Below the pieces are notes generated by a model. It was not told the origin of the DNA. It searched no databases and saw only the letters and a list, made by a program, of their open reading frames with translations. The position numbers were made by a program, and so were the translations under genes. A stretch of DNA of 7,951 nucleotides from Gammaproteobacteria bacterium (GTDB taxonomy: Bacteria; Pseudomonadota; Gammaproteobacteria; Chromatiales; Chromatiaceae), in the NCBI GenBank assembly GCA_020630035.1, contig JAHDCB010000075.1, positions 1 to 7,951 on the forward strand. The letters are read 5' to 3'. Of this stretch, positions 1 to 7,145 are shown piece by piece (positions within the stretch are counted from its first letter, which is position 1; every line of letters begins with the position of its first letter).

Positions 1-194
1 TAGCCACGTGGGTGGTTGCACCACTGCACTCAAACGGGGCGTTTTCTGATCTGCTTTCCGAGGGCGTCTGCGGCCATGGACGGCCGCAGCCGAGCCCCCA
101 GGATGGGTATTCTGGCGATCCTCGGAGCGCAGATCAGAATAACGCTTGCCAGAAACCTGTGGTAGCAAGTCGCCACATCAGTTTGAATCGCACC
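1..194 (+). repeat. Left copy of 194-bp structured inverted repeat
   Basis: This stretch matches the reverse complement of 7756-7949, with 8 differences in 194 bases counted by eye (at 25, 78, 81, 104, 119, 128, 169 and 172), about 96% identity. It is rich in internal inverted repeats. A hairpin at 11-25 has loop TGC. A possible closing stem pairs 26-35 with 181-191. A long imperfect stem pairs 39-66 with 116-145 (paired blocks GCGTT, CTGATCTGC, TCCGAGG and CG, separated by small internal loops). A GC-rich hairpin spans 68-89 and a short hairpin pairs 158-163 with 172-177. The copy begins at the first base, so its true outer edge is not visible. It could be a MITE-like or other dispersed palindromic element, or a structured RNA locus. 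I do not recognise the family. Confidence 0.93.
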
Positions 195-220
195 CGTTTG
201 ATTGGGTGCTGCTGTTTTTT
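190..220 (+). terminator. Possible hairpin with T-tract at inner edge of left repeat
   Basis: GCACCC at 190-195 can pair with GGGTGC at 204-209 around an 8-base loop, and six T residues follow at 215-220. The five bases between stem and T-tract make it a weak intrinsic terminator. It could end transcripts leaving the repeat before the nuclease gene, or it may be chance. The right repeat copy lacks this flank. Confidence 0.3.
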
Positions 221-287
221 CGATATGCCTGTGCTAAGGTGTGTTCCGTCATTGGGAGGTGAGGACACACGCGAGGTATATCAGCTT

Positions 288-1229
288 ATGAACCATGATC
301 AGAATTTCAAGAATCTGATTCTGGATTACCCGTTACAGGCGCTGCGTTTTTTTGCGCCTGATGCCGCCGCGCATTTGCCGGATACGGTACAGATTACACC
401 GATCCGTCAGGAGCAGTTGCAGTCGCGGCTGGGTGATCGGTTTCGCGAGCTGGATTGTCCATTGCGAGTGGATTGGCCGGATGGTCAGTGCGAGGCATTG
501 TTGTTTGCGCTGGAAGAAGAAACGGAGCCCAGGCATTTTTCGATTCACCGCCTGATCCATTATTGTGTTGATCTGGCCGAGCTGTGTGAAACTGACCGGA
601 TCGTGCCGGTGGTGATCTTTTTACGTCCGGGCGAGTGTCCCGTTCAGTTCAGGTTGGGCACGGTGCAGGAGGCCTATCTGACGTTTCGTTATGTGGCCTG
701 TCATCTGCCCGGTTTGTCTTACGACGATTACCAATCCAGTGATAACATTGTTGCGCGGCTTAATCTGTTTAATATGGCCTCGTCAAAGGCTTCCAGATTG
801 CAGCGATATGATCAGTCTGTGCGTGGCCTGTTTGAGCTGGAAGAGAGTCCGGGGAAACGCGAGAAGTATATTGAGTTTATTGATGTTTATGCCGACTTGA
901 GCGAGGCAGAAAGAGTCGAATATACGCAACACTATCTGAATGAGGAGTCAGCTATGACCACATTTGCCGGATGGTTTCGGGAGCAAGGAGTACAGCAAGG
1001 GGTCCAGCAAGGCATGCAGCAGGGGGTCCAGCAAGGTAGACAGCAGGGTAGGCAGCAAGGCATACAGCAGGGCTTCGCAACCTTGTTACTGACGCTGCTG
1101 AGCCAGAAGTTTAGTCAGGAGATGGATGATGCGATGCGTCATCGTATTCAGCAGGCAGACACAGACACATTACGTCACTGGTCTGAGCGAGTGCTGACAG
1201 CGAAGCAGTTGCAGGATATTTTTGCGTAA
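288..1229 (+). CDS. Rpn-type recombination-promoting nuclease / putative transposase (PD-(D/E)XK)
   Basis: A 313-residue protein resembling the Rpn family (Transposase_31-like PD-(D/E)XK nucleases), whose studied members cleave DNA and promote RecA-independent recombination. The start at 288 is chosen because family-like sequence begins at MNHDQNFKNLI, with a GAGG 11 bases upstream (273-276). The frame stays open upstream into the repeat, but that part looks non-coding. The nuclease-like core contains D56 (ELDCPL), then a hydrophobic strand ending in E76-E78 (LLFALEEETEP), then the HRLIHYC helix. These are candidate PD and ExE positions, not the standard ExK. Residues 235-262 are seven tandem xQQG units, a low-complexity linker seen in other Rpn proteins. 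A helical tail rich in charge and glutamine follows. The gene is convergent with uvrA, with 6 bases between the stops. Family assignment is fairly secure; activity is not shown by the sequence. Confidence 0.82.
   Translation: MNHDQNFKNLILDYPLQALRFFAPDAAAHLPDTVQITPIRQEQLQSRLGDRFRELDCPLRVDWPDGQCEALLFALEEETEPRHFSIHRLIHYCVDLAELCETDRIVPVVIFLRPGECPVQFRLGTVQEAYLTFRYVACHLPGLSYDDYQSSDNIVARLNLFNMASSKASRLQRYDQSVRGLFELEESPGKREKYIEFIDVYADLSEAERVEYTQHYLNEESAMTTFAGWFREQGVQQGVQQGMQQGVQQGRQQGRQQGIQQGFATLLLTLLSQKFSQEMDDAMRHRIQQADTDTLRHWSERVLTAKQLQDIFA
990..1073 (+). repeat. 12-bp tandem repeat encoding xQQG units
   Basis: Seven consecutive 12-base units each encode one residue (V, V, M, V, R, R, I) followed by QQG. 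Unit length is a multiple of three, so gain or loss of units would change linker length without breaking the frame. Codons vary between units (CAG/CAA, GGN), so the array is not freshly duplicated. A partial unit (EQG) precedes it. Confidence 0.9.
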
Positions 1230-1235
1230 CAGGCG

Positions 1236-4070
1236 TTAGTTACCTGGGTCTGGGTTTAGCATCGGCTGCAGAAAGCAGCCAGTGTGTGAGCCGGCTGTCT
1301 GAGTAACGGCTTCCGGGGTGCCGGTCGCGATGATCTGACCACCGCCGGCGCCGCCTTCTGGTCCCAAATCAATGATCCAGTCGGCAGTCTTGATCACATC
1401 CAGGTTGTGTTCGATTACGACCAGGGTGTTGCCATTGTCGCGTAATTGGTGCAGGACACTGAGCAGTTGCTGCACGTCAGCAAAATGTAGCCCGGTGGTT
1501 GGTTCATCCAGGATGTACAGGGTCTTGCCAGTGTCACGCTTCGACAGCTCGCGCGAGAGTTTGACCCGTTGTGCCTCGCCGCCGGATAGAGTGGTCGCAT
1601 TTTGCCCCAGTGTGATGTAGCTGAGGCCAACATCCATCAGGGTCTGTAATTTGCGCTTCAGTACCGGAAGCGCTGCAAAAAAGTCCAGTGCCTGCTCGAC
1701 TGTCAGGTTCAGCACGTCGTGGATGTTTTTGCCTTTGTAGCAGATCTCCAGGGTTTCGCGGTTGTAACGCTGGCCCTGACACAGGTCGCACTGGACATAG
1801 ACATCTGGCAGAAAGTGCATTTCGACCCGGATCAGGCCGTCGCCGCGACACGCCTCGCAGCGTCCCCCTTTGACATTGAAGCTGAAGCGACCAGGTGTGT
1901 AGCCACGGGCACGTGACTCTGGTACGTTGGCGAACAGATCGCGGATGGTGGTAAATAGCCCGGTATAGGTTGCAGGGTTCGATCTTGGAGTGCGACCAAT
2001 CGGGGATTGATTTATGTCGATCACCTTGTCCAGTTGTTCCAGGCCACGAATATGTTGGTAAGGCGCAACATCCTGGTTCGCCTTGTTCAGGGTATTCGCT
2101 GCTAGCGGGTACAGGGTATTGTTGATCAGGGTAGATTTGCCTGAGCCGGAGACGCCGGTGACACAGGTCAGCAACCCGAGCGGTAGGGTCAGGTCAACTT
2201 GTTGCAGGTTGTTACCGCTCGCGCCTTGCAGGTGTAGCAGGCGTTCCGGGTCGCATGGCGTGCGGATGGTCGGTACGCTGATCTGTTGCCGTCCGCTCAG
2301 ATACTGACCGGTGATCGATTCTGCGACCTGCATTACTTGGCTGGCATCACCTTGTGCCACGATACGGCCGCCATGCGCGCCTGCGCCCGGGCCGATATCG
2401 ACGATATGATCTGCCTGGCGGATCGCTTCTTCGTCATGCTCCACCACAATCACGGTATTGCCCAAGTCGCGCAGGTGGTGCAGCGTCTTCAGCAGGCGTG
2501 CATTGTCGCGCTGGTGCAGTCCGATAGATGGTTCGTCCAGCACATACATCACTCCAACCAGGCCGGCACCGATCTGGCTGGCAAGGCGGATACGTTGTGC
2601 CTCGCCACCGGACAGGGTATCGGCGCTGCGTTCCAGTGACAGGTAGTTCAGGCCGACATCCACCAAAAAGTGCAGCCGCTCGCGGATTTCTTTAACGATT
2701 TTGCTCGCAATCTCACCCTTTTGGCCGGGTAGGGAGAATTGATCGAAAAAGGCGAGGGTGTCTTCTATTGAGCGGGCAGTCAGAGCTGGCAAGCTGTGTT
2801 CTGCGACGAATACATGCCGCGCTGTGGGATTCAGGCGGGTACCGTCACAAGCCGGACAAGGCTGGCTGGACAGGTAGCGTGACAGTTCGTCACGCATCAG
2901 GTTGGAGTCGGTCTCGCGATAGCGGCGGCGCAGATTGTTAATTACACCTTCAAACGGTCGGTCTTTACGCATCCTGGTGCCACGCCCGGTCACATGGGTG
3001 AAGTTGATCACTTCATCACCACTGCCGTGCAGAATCCAACCTTGTTCCTCGGTTGAGAGGTCTGCCCAGGGTGTGTTCAGATCGAAGCCATAATGGGCCG
3101 CGACTGACTGTAGCAACTGGTGATAATAGTTGCTGCGTTTATCCCAGCCTTTGATTGCGCCCTGGGCCAGGGATAGAGCCGGGTCTGCGATGATCTTTTT
3201 TGCATCAAAAAAATGTTCCTGACCCAGGCCATCACAGGTCGCGCAGGCACCCAGCGGATTGTTAAACGAAAATAGACGTGGCTCCAGGGCCTCAATACTG
3301 TAGCCACATTCGGTACAGGCGAAATTGGCGGAAAAGACCAGCTCATCTTGGCTGTTATCCATCCAGGCGATACGTACCACGCCATTCGCCAGATGCAGGG
3401 CGGTTTCAAATGATTCGGTCAGGCGCAGGCGCAGGTCATCACGCACCTTAAAGCGGTCCACGACCACCTCAATCGTGTGTTTTTTGCGCAGGGCGAGGGT
3501 TGGTGGTTGATCCAGCTCGCAGATGTCGCCATCAATCCGGGCGCGGATATAACCCTGGGCATACAATTCCGCCAGCAGCTTCTGATATTCACCCTTGCGT
3601 TCACTGACTACCGGCGCGAGCAGCATCAGGCGACTGCTGGTTGGCAAGGTCAGCACCTGATCCACCATCTGGCTGACTGTCTGTGCCTCCAGGGTACCGC
3701 CGTGTTGCGGGCAGGCCGGGGAGCCAACCCGGGCAAACAGCAGGCGCAGATAATCGTAGATCTCGGTGATGGTGCCGACCGTAGAGCGAGGGTTGTGGCT
3801 GGTGGTTTTTTGTTCGATTGAGATTGCAGGCGACAGACCTTCGATATGCTCGACTTCCGGCTTATCCATCACCGACAGAAACTGGCGTGCGTATGCCGAC
3901 AAAGATTCGACATACCGGCGTTGACCTTCGGCATACAACGTATCGAATGCGAGTGACGACTTGCCGGAACCGGATAGACCGGTGATAACAATCAATTGGT
4001 CGCGGGGCAGCTCCAGAGTGATATTGCGTAGGTTATGCGTCCGTGCGCCGCGAATCAGAATCGTATCCAT
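1236..4070 (-). CDS. uvrA: UvrABC excinuclease subunit A
   Basis: UvrA is the damage-recognising ATPase of nucleotide excision repair; as a dimer it scans DNA and loads UvrB. The 944-residue length is normal (about 940 in E. coli). It has two ABC modules: Walker A GLSGSGKSS at 31-39 and GVSGSGKST at 639-647; signatures LSGGEAQR at 486-493 and again at 828-835; and Walker B segments VLDEPSIGLH and ILDEPTTGLH. Zinc-binding cysteines are visible at 252, 255, 276 and 279, and at 738, 741, 761 and 764. The ATG at 4070 is preferred over the TTG one codon earlier (4073) because it gives the usual MDTILIRGARTHNL start. That ATG overlaps the coaX stop by one base (TGATG), which suggests translational coupling. 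I see no LexA-type operator immediately upstream, so transcription probably comes from the preceding genes. The gene appears intact. Confidence 0.99.
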   Translation of the reverse strand: MDTILIRGARTHNLRNITLELPRDQLIVITGLSGSGKSSLAFDTLYAEGQRRYVESLSAYARQFLSVMDKPEVEHIEGLSPAISIEQKTTSHNPRSTVGTITEIYDYLRLLFARVGSPACPQHGGTLEAQTVSQMVDQVLTLPTSSRLMLLAPVVSERKGEYQKLLAELYAQGYIRARIDGDICELDQPPTLALRKKHTIEVVVDRFKVRDDLRLRLTESFETALHLANGVVRIAWMDNSQDELVFSANFACTECGYSIEALEPRLFSFNNPLGACATCDGLGQEHFFDAKKIIADPALSLAQGAIKGWDKRSNYYHQLLQSVAAHYGFDLNTPWADLSTEEQGWILHGSGDEVINFTHVTGRGTRMRKDRPFEGVINNLRRRYRETDSNLMRDELSRYLSSQPCPACDGTRLNPTARHVFVAEHSLPALTARSIEDTLAFFDQFSLPGQKGEIASKIVKEIRERLHFLVDVGLNYLSLERSADTLSGGEAQRIRLASQIGAGLVGVMYVLDEPSIGLHQRDNARLLKTLHHLRDLGNTVIVVEHDEEAIRQADHIVDIGPGAGAHGGRIVAQGDASQVMQVAESITGQYLSGRQQISVPTIRTPCDPERLLHLQGASGNNLQQVDLTLPLGLLTCVTGVSGSGKSTLINNTLYPLAANTLNKANQDVAPYQHIRGLEQLDKVIDINQSPIGRTPRSNPATYTGLFTTIRDLFANVPESRARGYTPGRFSFNVKGGRCEACRGDGLIRVEMHFLPDVYVQCDLCQGQRYNRETLEICYKGKNIHDVLNLTVEQALDFFAALPVLKRKLQTLMDVGLSYITLGQNATTLSGGEAQRVKLSRELSKRDTGKTLYILDEPTTGLHFADVQQLLSVLHQLRDNGNTLVVIEHNLDVIKTADWIIDLGPEGGAGGGQIIATGTPEAVTQTAGSHTGCFLQPMLNPDPGN

Positions 4071-4810
4071 CAAATACCTGTTGAGTCAGAGGCTTCCAGT
4101 CGGGCGATTTGGATCAGACCGTGTAAAACCAGGTCATCCAGGCAAATGGCAGGAACCTGCAGATAAGGCAGCAAAGACTTACTGTGCCCGCCGGACAAAC
4201 ATAGCGCAGTGGTATCTGGCAGCGTTTGCATCATCTGGTGGATCAGGCCGGTGATTGCCAGTTGGCCACCCTGTGCAATTGCCGAGCCAGTGTCCTGCGC
4301 CAGGTGTGGTTCCTGACGTTCCGGGGTAAAGTTGGTAATCCCGGTTTGTTGTTGCAGGGCGGCACGCATCAGAGGCAGGCCGGGCAGAATGTAACCACCC
4401 TGGTGAGTGCCGCTGGTATCCACCACATCCAGAGTGATAGCCGTGCCATAGTCAACCACTACAAAAGGAGGCTGCACCTGCTGGCGACATGCGAGCAGAG
4501 CCAGCCAGCGATCGATACCCAGTTGATCGTGGGCATAACAGGTTGGCAGATATTTCCCGTGTGCGGTCAGGCTGGGTCGATATAGTGGCATACACCAGGT
4601 CTTTTGCAGCAGGGTGGCGTGTGCCTGCTGGCAGTGTGCCGGGCTGACATCCGAGATCCAGATCGTATCAGGTGCCGATGGTATATCTGTCAGCACAGAT
4701 GCCAGTGTCGTGGCCTGGAAACGCTGGTGCTGACCGCCCGTATCCAGCAGCACCTTGGTGCAACTGTTGCCAATGTCGATAAATAGTTGTGGCATCCGGC
4801 TCAGATTCAT
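4070..4810 (-). CDS. coaX: Type III pantothenate kinase
   Basis: CoaX phosphorylates pantothenate with ATP, the first step of coenzyme A synthesis; it is an ASKHA-fold cytosolic dimer unrelated to CoaA. Family motifs are in order: phosphate-binding LFIDIGNS near residues 9-16, GIDRW at 98-102, VVVDYGTAITLD at 117-128, GGYILPG at 138-144 and a late LSGGHS. The length (246 residues) fits. The ATG at 4810 follows the lipoprotein stop directly. A second ATG at 4795 gives MPQLFIDIGNS, closer to the usual short N-terminus, so the true start may be the later one (241 residues). Neither has a strong Shine-Dalgarno sequence. The gene overlaps uvrA by one base. In many gammaproteobacteria coaX follows birA; here the only birA trace is about 2.7 kb upstream. 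Confidence 0.97.
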   Translation of the reverse strand: MNLSRMPQLFIDIGNSCTKVLLDTGGQHQRFQATTLASVLTDIPSAPDTIWISDVSPAHCQQAHATLLQKTWCMPLYRPSLTAHGKYLPTCYAHDQLGIDRWLALLACRQQVQPPFVVVDYGTAITLDVVDTSGTHQGGYILPGLPLMRAALQQQTGITNFTPERQEPHLAQDTGSAIAQGGQLAITGLIHQMMQTLPDTTALCLSGGHSKSLLPYLQVPAICLDDLVLHGLIQIARLEASDSTGI

Positions 4811-5362
4811 TCAATTGACACAGATTTGTGTCCAGGACCAGCGAGCAGTTCTGGTGAAGGTCGCTATCTGTTCTGTGTTATCTGACGTTAATGTGAATGA
4901 TTTGACATCTTTTATCCTGACAGGATAGATCAGATGTAAAGTATCATCTTGTAAATAAGACGTTTCGGCGTAAAAAGATTCAGTTTTGCCATTGCCTGAT
5001 CGGATTTGTAAAGGTACCTGAGCTACGTCTGGCAGTAAATGCAGGTTTTTTTCAGCAGAAGTAATCGACAATGATAATTTCGGGTTGGTAAAGAGATCCC
5101 GAATCCAGGTGACAGGAAATACGGGTATGACTGTTATCAGCCATGGTCCCCAGACATAAATCTGAGACTGCTCGTTTGCTTTGTAAGATAACCCCTGATA
5201 ACTCAGCTTATCAGGCTCTTTGCTGAATTGAGTGATTCCGCAATATAGCTCTTTCGGGCCAGATAACATACCGTGCTCATGTTCCGGAGTATAATATATT
5301 TTTTTATCAATGGTGCTGCATGCACTCAACAAAAAAGCGATTGTAAAAATAAAATATCTCAT
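4811..5362 (-). CDS. Small predicted outer-membrane lipoprotein of unknown function
   Basis: The product has 183 residues. The N-terminus is a short lipoprotein signal: one basic residue, a hydrophobic run, then the lipobox LSAC with the lipidated cysteine at residue 15. Residue +2 is serine, so the default Lol route to the outer membrane is expected. A hydrophobic stretch follows in mid-protein (WLITVIPVFPVTWI), which may pack against the membrane or a partner. The rest has the alternating pattern of a beta-rich domain. I do not recognise a family. The start is supported by AGGAGT at 5372-5377, ten bases upstream of the ATG. The stop codon abuts the coaX start with no gap, so the gene is likely co-expressed with coaX and uvrA, although base composition groups it with the AT-rich cutA block upstream. 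Confidence 0.8.
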   Translation of the reverse strand: MRYFIFTIAFLLSACSTIDKKIYYTPEHEHGMLSGPKELYCGITQFSKEPDKLSYQGLSYKANEQSQIYVWGPWLITVIPVFPVTWIRDLFTNPKLSLSITSAEKNLHLLPDVAQVPLQIRSGNGKTESFYAETSYLQDDTLHLIYPVRIKDVKSFTLTSDNTEQIATFTRTARWSWTQICVN

Positions 5363-5371
5363 ATTGAAGTG

Positions 5372-5377
5372 ACTCCT
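5372..5377 (-). promoter_or_regulatory. Shine-Dalgarno sequence of the lipoprotein gene
   Basis: AGGAGT on the minus strand lies about ten bases before the ATG at 5362. It is the clearest ribosome binding site in the leftward gene cluster and fixes the lipoprotein start. Confidence 0.65.
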
Positions 5378-5417
5378 GTCATATAAATGATGTCAAGCTG
5401 ATATTATCTGGGTGTAT

Positions 5418-5735
5418 TTATGTGGTTGTTTCTGAATAAATCCATTTTTTATAATCATCATTTATATAGTGAATCTCTATCCCGATAATGCAGGGTGTTT
5501 CATATGGATGTAAATTTTTCACAGCGGATTCTACGCGATCAAAAAGTTCAGATCGTGTTTTCATAATCAACCTGAATTCTGTCTCATTTTCTATCTCACC
5601 ATTCCACCGAAAGCTACTGATCACATGCTGCAGGATATTTGAGCAGGCGATATATCTGTTTTCGAGGCAATAAGCTGATATTTCCTGGGCGACTTCCAGG
5701 GAAGGGCAGTTGGTATAAATTTCAAGGGCTGTCAT
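5418..5735 (-). CDS. cutA: CutA-type divalent cation tolerance protein
   Basis: A 105-residue protein of the CutA1 family, small trimeric ferredoxin-like proteins linked to copper and other divalent metal tolerance; the biochemical role is still debated. Family landmarks are NCPS at 9-12, ACSNI at 30-34, FRWNGEIE at 42-49, MKT at 58-60 and HPYETP at 76-81, with a C-terminal W98. The length is typical and the start at 5735 places the first strand correctly, although no strong ribosome binding site is seen. It lies 29 bases downstream of the EEP-fold gene and 55 bases upstream of the lipoprotein gene on the same strand, suggesting a shared transcript. Base composition is low in G+C compared with coaX and uvrA. 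Assignment is confident; metal specificity cannot be read from sequence. Confidence 0.95.
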   Translation of the reverse strand: MTALEIYTNCPSLEVAQEISAYCLENRYIACSNILQHVISSFRWNGEIENETEFRLIMKTRSELFDRVESAVKNLHPYETPCIIGIEIHYINDDYKKWIYSETTT

Positions 5736-5764
5736 GACTGATTCAGGTGAGTGATTATTATTGT

Positions 5765-6658
5765 TCAGCTCAGATCTAAATCAACATACACCGGGCAGTG
5801 GTCTGAAGCTTTTGGGGATTTTTCGCCGACAAGATCAAATCTTGCACTATCATACTTTTTTGCCCGATAAGGTAAGCCTTTGCGCATTACCTCTGGAATA
5901 ACGTGTTTGTTTTCTGCCAGAGCTGGTGAAAGCAACAAAAAGTCGATCTGCCTGTATTCATTGCCTCCGGCCCAGAAATGAGTCCAGCGATCTTGTTCCT
6001 GCTGTCTTTGGCTGATATCCACTAAACCAGGGTGCGTAAGTAACGGTTGTATGGATGATTTTCCCGCCGGGTAATCGTTGAAATCACCGACCACAGCATA
6101 ATTTCCATCGTAGTTGGCGTGGCCCCAGCGCTTTTTAATAATCTCGGCGACACGGTCGGCCTGTTCTTTACGCCGGTCATAGGTACTGCTACGTCCTCCT
6201 ATCATCGATTTGAAATGATTGATGTAAACAGTGAGCATCTTCTTACCCACTTCGATATCCACTTCCAGACAATCCCGCGAGAACAGGAAGGCAGTATTTT
6301 TTGCATTTCTGTCTGCACGGTATGTTCTGATGTGTTTGATCGGGTATCGTGAAGCAAGGGCGACATCAATATGTCTCGGGTCGTATGCATCAATCAGAAT
6401 TTTGTGTTTGTACTGCATGCTGTCCAGATATTTTGACGCAAAACGATCTAACACCTTCAAATTGTCGACTTCCTGCAAAGCAATAACATCCGCATCAACC
6501 TCGCTGATAGCCTGTGCGGTCACTTGTTTTGCAGTTGTATCCTGAATAGTAAAGGCCAAGTCGTTAGTCAAAAACTGATTACTATCCATTGAGTTAAACC
6601 CGCGACGAAAGTTATATCGCGCGTATAGATTTTCTACATTGAATGTTGCCAGTCGCAT
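5765..6658 (-). CDS. Endonuclease/exonuclease/phosphatase-fold family protein
   Basis: A 297-residue protein of the EEP (DNase I / exonuclease III / inositol phosphatase) superfamily of metal-dependent phosphodiesterases. The catalytic set is complete: N7 in TFNVEN, E63 in LQEVD, H148 in NHFKS, D192 and N194 in GDFND, D239 in QIDFLLLS, and the terminal D286-H287 in SDHCPVYVD. No signal peptide is visible, so it is probably cytoplasmic. The substrate (DNA, RNA, phospholipid or inositol phosphate) cannot be decided from the sequence. AGAGA about 7-8 bases before the ATG at 6658 is a plausible ribosome binding site. It is the first intact gene downstream of the IS relic and is followed after 29 bases by cutA, so it may lead that transcript. 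Confidence 0.92.
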   Translation of the reverse strand: MRLATFNVENLYARYNFRRGFNSMDSNQFLTNDLAFTIQDTTAKQVTAQAISEVDADVIALQEVDNLKVLDRFASKYLDSMQYKHKILIDAYDPRHIDVALASRYPIKHIRTYRADRNAKNTAFLFSRDCLEVDIEVGKKMLTVYINHFKSMIGGRSSTYDRRKEQADRVAEIIKKRWGHANYDGNYAVVGDFNDYPAGKSSIQPLLTHPGLVDISQRQQEQDRWTHFWAGGNEYRQIDFLLLSPALAENKHVIPEVMRKGLPYRAKKYDSARFDLVGEKSPKASDHCPVYVDLDLS

Positions 6659-6659
6659 G

Positions 6660-6865
6660 TGTATGTCTCTTGTTCAATGGTGATTTTTCGCTTTGAGGGC
6701 ATCGCAAAAAGGTATACGGGTGTACTGTTCATCCAAGTAAGCGCATCAAGAGCAGGTTTTTCCGCTTTCACCCATCGGCTGGTAGTAGGTATTGGGTCGG
6801 TTAATGCCCAACGGCGCACACTGCTGACGTAGACTGAATGATGAATCACATACCAATAGCCTCAT
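6660..6865 (-). pseudogene. IS3-family transposase (OrfB) N-terminal remnant
   Basis: On the minus strand, translation from about 6865 gives SFSLRQQCAPLGINR, then TYYQPMGES, then DEQYTRIPF. This order matches the N-terminus of IS3-family OrfB transposases (typically QC.LLGI.RS.YYY, GES, LM.LID..YT..PFYG). Between GES and DEQYT the frame is lost: reading one frame over gives NLLLMRLL, then the frame returns, implying two compensating indels near 6738-6765. After IPF another shift gives FAMPSKRKIT, resembling the following PFYG..RMT stretch. The DDE catalytic core is missing and no terminal inverted repeats were found. It is a dead relic, truncated right where the EEP gene begins. An open frame of 71 codons crossing it (6634-6849) is an artefact of these frameshifts. 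Confidence 0.72.
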
Positions 6866-7145
6866 TGGTTGGGTCTAGTGACTCGTGAGGCGGTAGCTTT
6901 CACCGCTGAATAAATTGGGGACTGAGAAGCGTTGTAGATATGCATCTCTCAACTGCTAATTTTAGCTCTCTTAAAGTCTCACATAGGGGATCAGCAAACC
7001 CCTGCTTTTAGGCGGCGGGATGGTTGGAAGCACGTAAAATGAAAGGTAAACATTCAGTGTATATATCCCTAATTTATCAATGATTTATTATGTAAAGAGA
7101 AGAAAAATAGAGCGATAAAAACGGTAACTATGCAAAGCTCAATTA
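6866..7145. other. AT-rich gene-free stretch
   Basis: No open frame of convincing length or known family is seen in these 280 bases on either strand. The stretch becomes strongly AT-rich toward 7040-7145 (the row at 7081-7140 has 18 G/C in 60). It separates the membrane protein gene from the IS relic. It contains a short inverted repeat near 6892-6908 (GCGGT/ACCGC) and a terminator-like hairpin at 6985-7009. It may contain the rest of a decayed mobile element, but I could not recognise OrfA. Confidence 0.6.
6985..7009 (+). terminator. Weak terminator-like hairpin
   Basis: AGGGG at 6985-6989 pairs with CCCCT at 6999-7003 around a 9-base loop, followed by GC and TTTT at 7006-7009 on the plus strand. 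No plus-strand gene precedes it, so it may be an IS-end relic or chance. Confidence 0.25.

Noticed and set aside
12..287. Upstream extension of the Rpn-type reading frame through the left repeat to an ATG at 12
   Set aside because: The extension lies mostly in the repeat, has no family resemblance, and in the right-hand copy the same frame shows mostly amino-acid-changing differences, so it is not under protein constraint. Family-like sequence starts at 288.
990..1073. Short tandem repeats as a CRISPR array
   Set aside because: The units are 12 bases, contiguous without spacers, and encode xQQG in frame with the nuclease gene.
1226..1242. Small palindrome (GTAAC...GTTAC) between the rpn and uvrA stops as a bidirectional terminator
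   Set aside because: The stem is only five pairs, formed mostly by the two stop codons, and no T-tract follows on either strand.
6634..6849. A 71-codon minus-strand hypothetical gene
   Set aside because: It overlaps the EEP gene start and crosses the IS3 OrfB remnant in a shifted frame; its apparent protein has no coherent features.
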